Positions 63,445 to 64,000 of a stretch of 64,000 bases of DNA are shown here, in pieces. The notes beneath the pieces are model-generated. The model saw nothing but the letters and a program-made list of their open reading frames with translations, was not told the DNA's origin and searched no databases. The stretch's first letter is position 1. The number at the start of each line of letters is the position of its first letter. Source of the DNA: Pseudomonas guangdongensis (lineage in GTDB: Bacteria; Pseudomonadota; Gammaproteobacteria; Pseudomonadales; Pseudomonadaceae); NCBI RefSeq assembly GCF_900105885.1, contig NZ_LT629780.1, positions 2,914,001-2,978,000 of the forward strand, in the 5' to 3' direction. A program made the position numbers and the translations under genes.

Positions 63445-64000
63445 ATGTCGCAGACCCTCTACAGCATCGCCTTCGGCGTCGGCACCCAGAACCGTCAGGG
63501 CGCCTGGCTGGAAGTCTTCTATGCCCAGCCGCTGCTCGCCCCGGGCGCCGAACTGGTCGCCGCCGCCAGCAGCGCCCTCGGTTACACCGGCGGCAACCAG
63601 ACCCTCGCCATGACCAACCACCAGGCCCACGACCTGGCCGGCGCCCTCAAACAGATCGACGCCGCCCAGGCCGCCCTGCTGACCCGTCTGGCCGAGAGCC
63701 GCAAGCCGCTGGTCGCCGTGCTGCTGGCCGAGGACGCCGCCCCGGCGACCACCCCGGAGGCCTACCTCAAGCTGCACCTGCTCTCCCACCGCCTGGTCAA
63801 GCCCCACGGCACCAGCCTGGCCGGCATCTTCCCGCTGCTGCCCAACGTCGCCTGGACCAACGAGGGCGCCGTCGACCTCGGCGAACTGGCCGAGCGCCAG
63901 CTGGAAGCGCGCCTGAAAGGCGAGCTGCTGGAAGTCTTCTCGGTGGACAAGTTCCCGAAGATGACCGACTACGTGGTGCCGAGCGGCGTGCGCATCGCCG
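63445..64000 (+). CDS. dapD: 2,3,4,5-tetrahydropyridine-2,6-dicarboxylate N-succinyltransferase, 5' part
   Basis: Acyltransferase of the succinylase lysine/DAP route. The first 185 codons are visible (start MSQTLYSIAFGVGTQNRQG, AAAGGAAC upstream); the hexapeptide-repeat catalytic half lies beyond the window. The N-terminal domain matches the longer Pseudomonas-type DapD (about 344 aa). It works downstream of DAP-pathway precursors and immediately before DapC. Confidence 0.93.
   Translation, partial: MSQTLYSIAFGVGTQNRQGAWLEVFYAQPLLAPGAELVAAASSALGYTGGNQTLAMTNHQAHDLAGALKQIDAAQAALLTRLAESRKPLVAVLLAEDAAPATTPEAYLKLHLLSHRLVKPHGTSLAGIFPLLPNVAWTNEGAVDLGELAERQLEARLKGELLEVFSVDKFPKMTDYVVPSGVRIA

Overview
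The window looks like the chromosome of a high-G+C Pseudomonadaceae member (Pseudomonas or a close relative). The evidence is the gene order dapD / arsC-like / dapC / glnD / map / rpsB-tsf-pyrH-frr-uppS-cdsA-dxr-rseP-bamA-skp-lpxD-fabZ-lpxA-lpxB-rnhB-dnaE-accA-tilS-pyrG-kdsA-eno-ftsB-ispD, the rmlBACD order, and protein lengths matching that family. All functional calls come from reading motifs and context; no database search was run.

Layout. (1) 1-8.1 kb: a valine/branched-chain catabolic cluster. A divergent, overlapping LysR-AraC regulator pair and a truncated acyl-CoA synthetase lie on the minus strand; mmsA, mmsB, a 3-hydroxyisobutyryl-CoA hydrolase and an acyl-CoA dehydrogenase lie on the plus strand and end at a strong terminator. 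(2) 8.3-12.5 kb: a lone A+T-rich orphan gene, a small membrane protein, then cadR facing a Cd/Zn/Pb P-type ATPase across a MerR-type promoter. (3) 12.5-15.9 kb: an acidic hypothetical protein, a HisN-like phosphatase, an ABC1 kinase-like protein and a DEDD exonuclease.

(4) 15.93-25.51 kb: a mobile island of about 9.5 kb inserted in ffs, the 4.5S SRP RNA gene. It is bounded by 102-bp direct repeats of ffs sequence (98/102 identical). The right copy has a promoter and a fully paired 5' strand; the left copy is a 5'-truncated remnant. A tyrosine recombinase lies just inside the right end, and TTGGATCAC repeats that look like integrase arm sites occur at both ends. The cargo is mainly regulatory: a Cys-rich small protein, a serine resolvase followed by 63-bp repeats, an intact IS630-type element, an AntA/AntB-type antirepressor, two tiny coupled ORFs, an HTH protein plus a coiled-coil partner, a BRO-N antirepressor and a KilA-N protein that share a duplicated 77-bp leader carrying a terminator, and a MarR-like protein. 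No capsid, packaging, replication or conjugation gene is recognisable. This is the most unusual part of the window.

(5) 25.9-32.2 kb: a hybrid sensor kinase and the rmlBACD dTDP-L-rhamnose operon, convergent with ispD (their stop codons share one CTAG). (6) 32.2-57.9 kb, minus strand: a long housekeeping array for isoprenoids, division, glycolysis, CTP, Kdo, tRNA modification, fatty acid and lipid A synthesis, DNA polymerase III alpha, outer-membrane assembly, CDP-diacylglycerol and translation factors, divided by several intrinsic terminators and visible promoters. (7) 58.1-64 kb, plus strand: map, glnD, dapC, a 56-aa membrane protein, an ArsC/Spx-like protein and the start of dapD.
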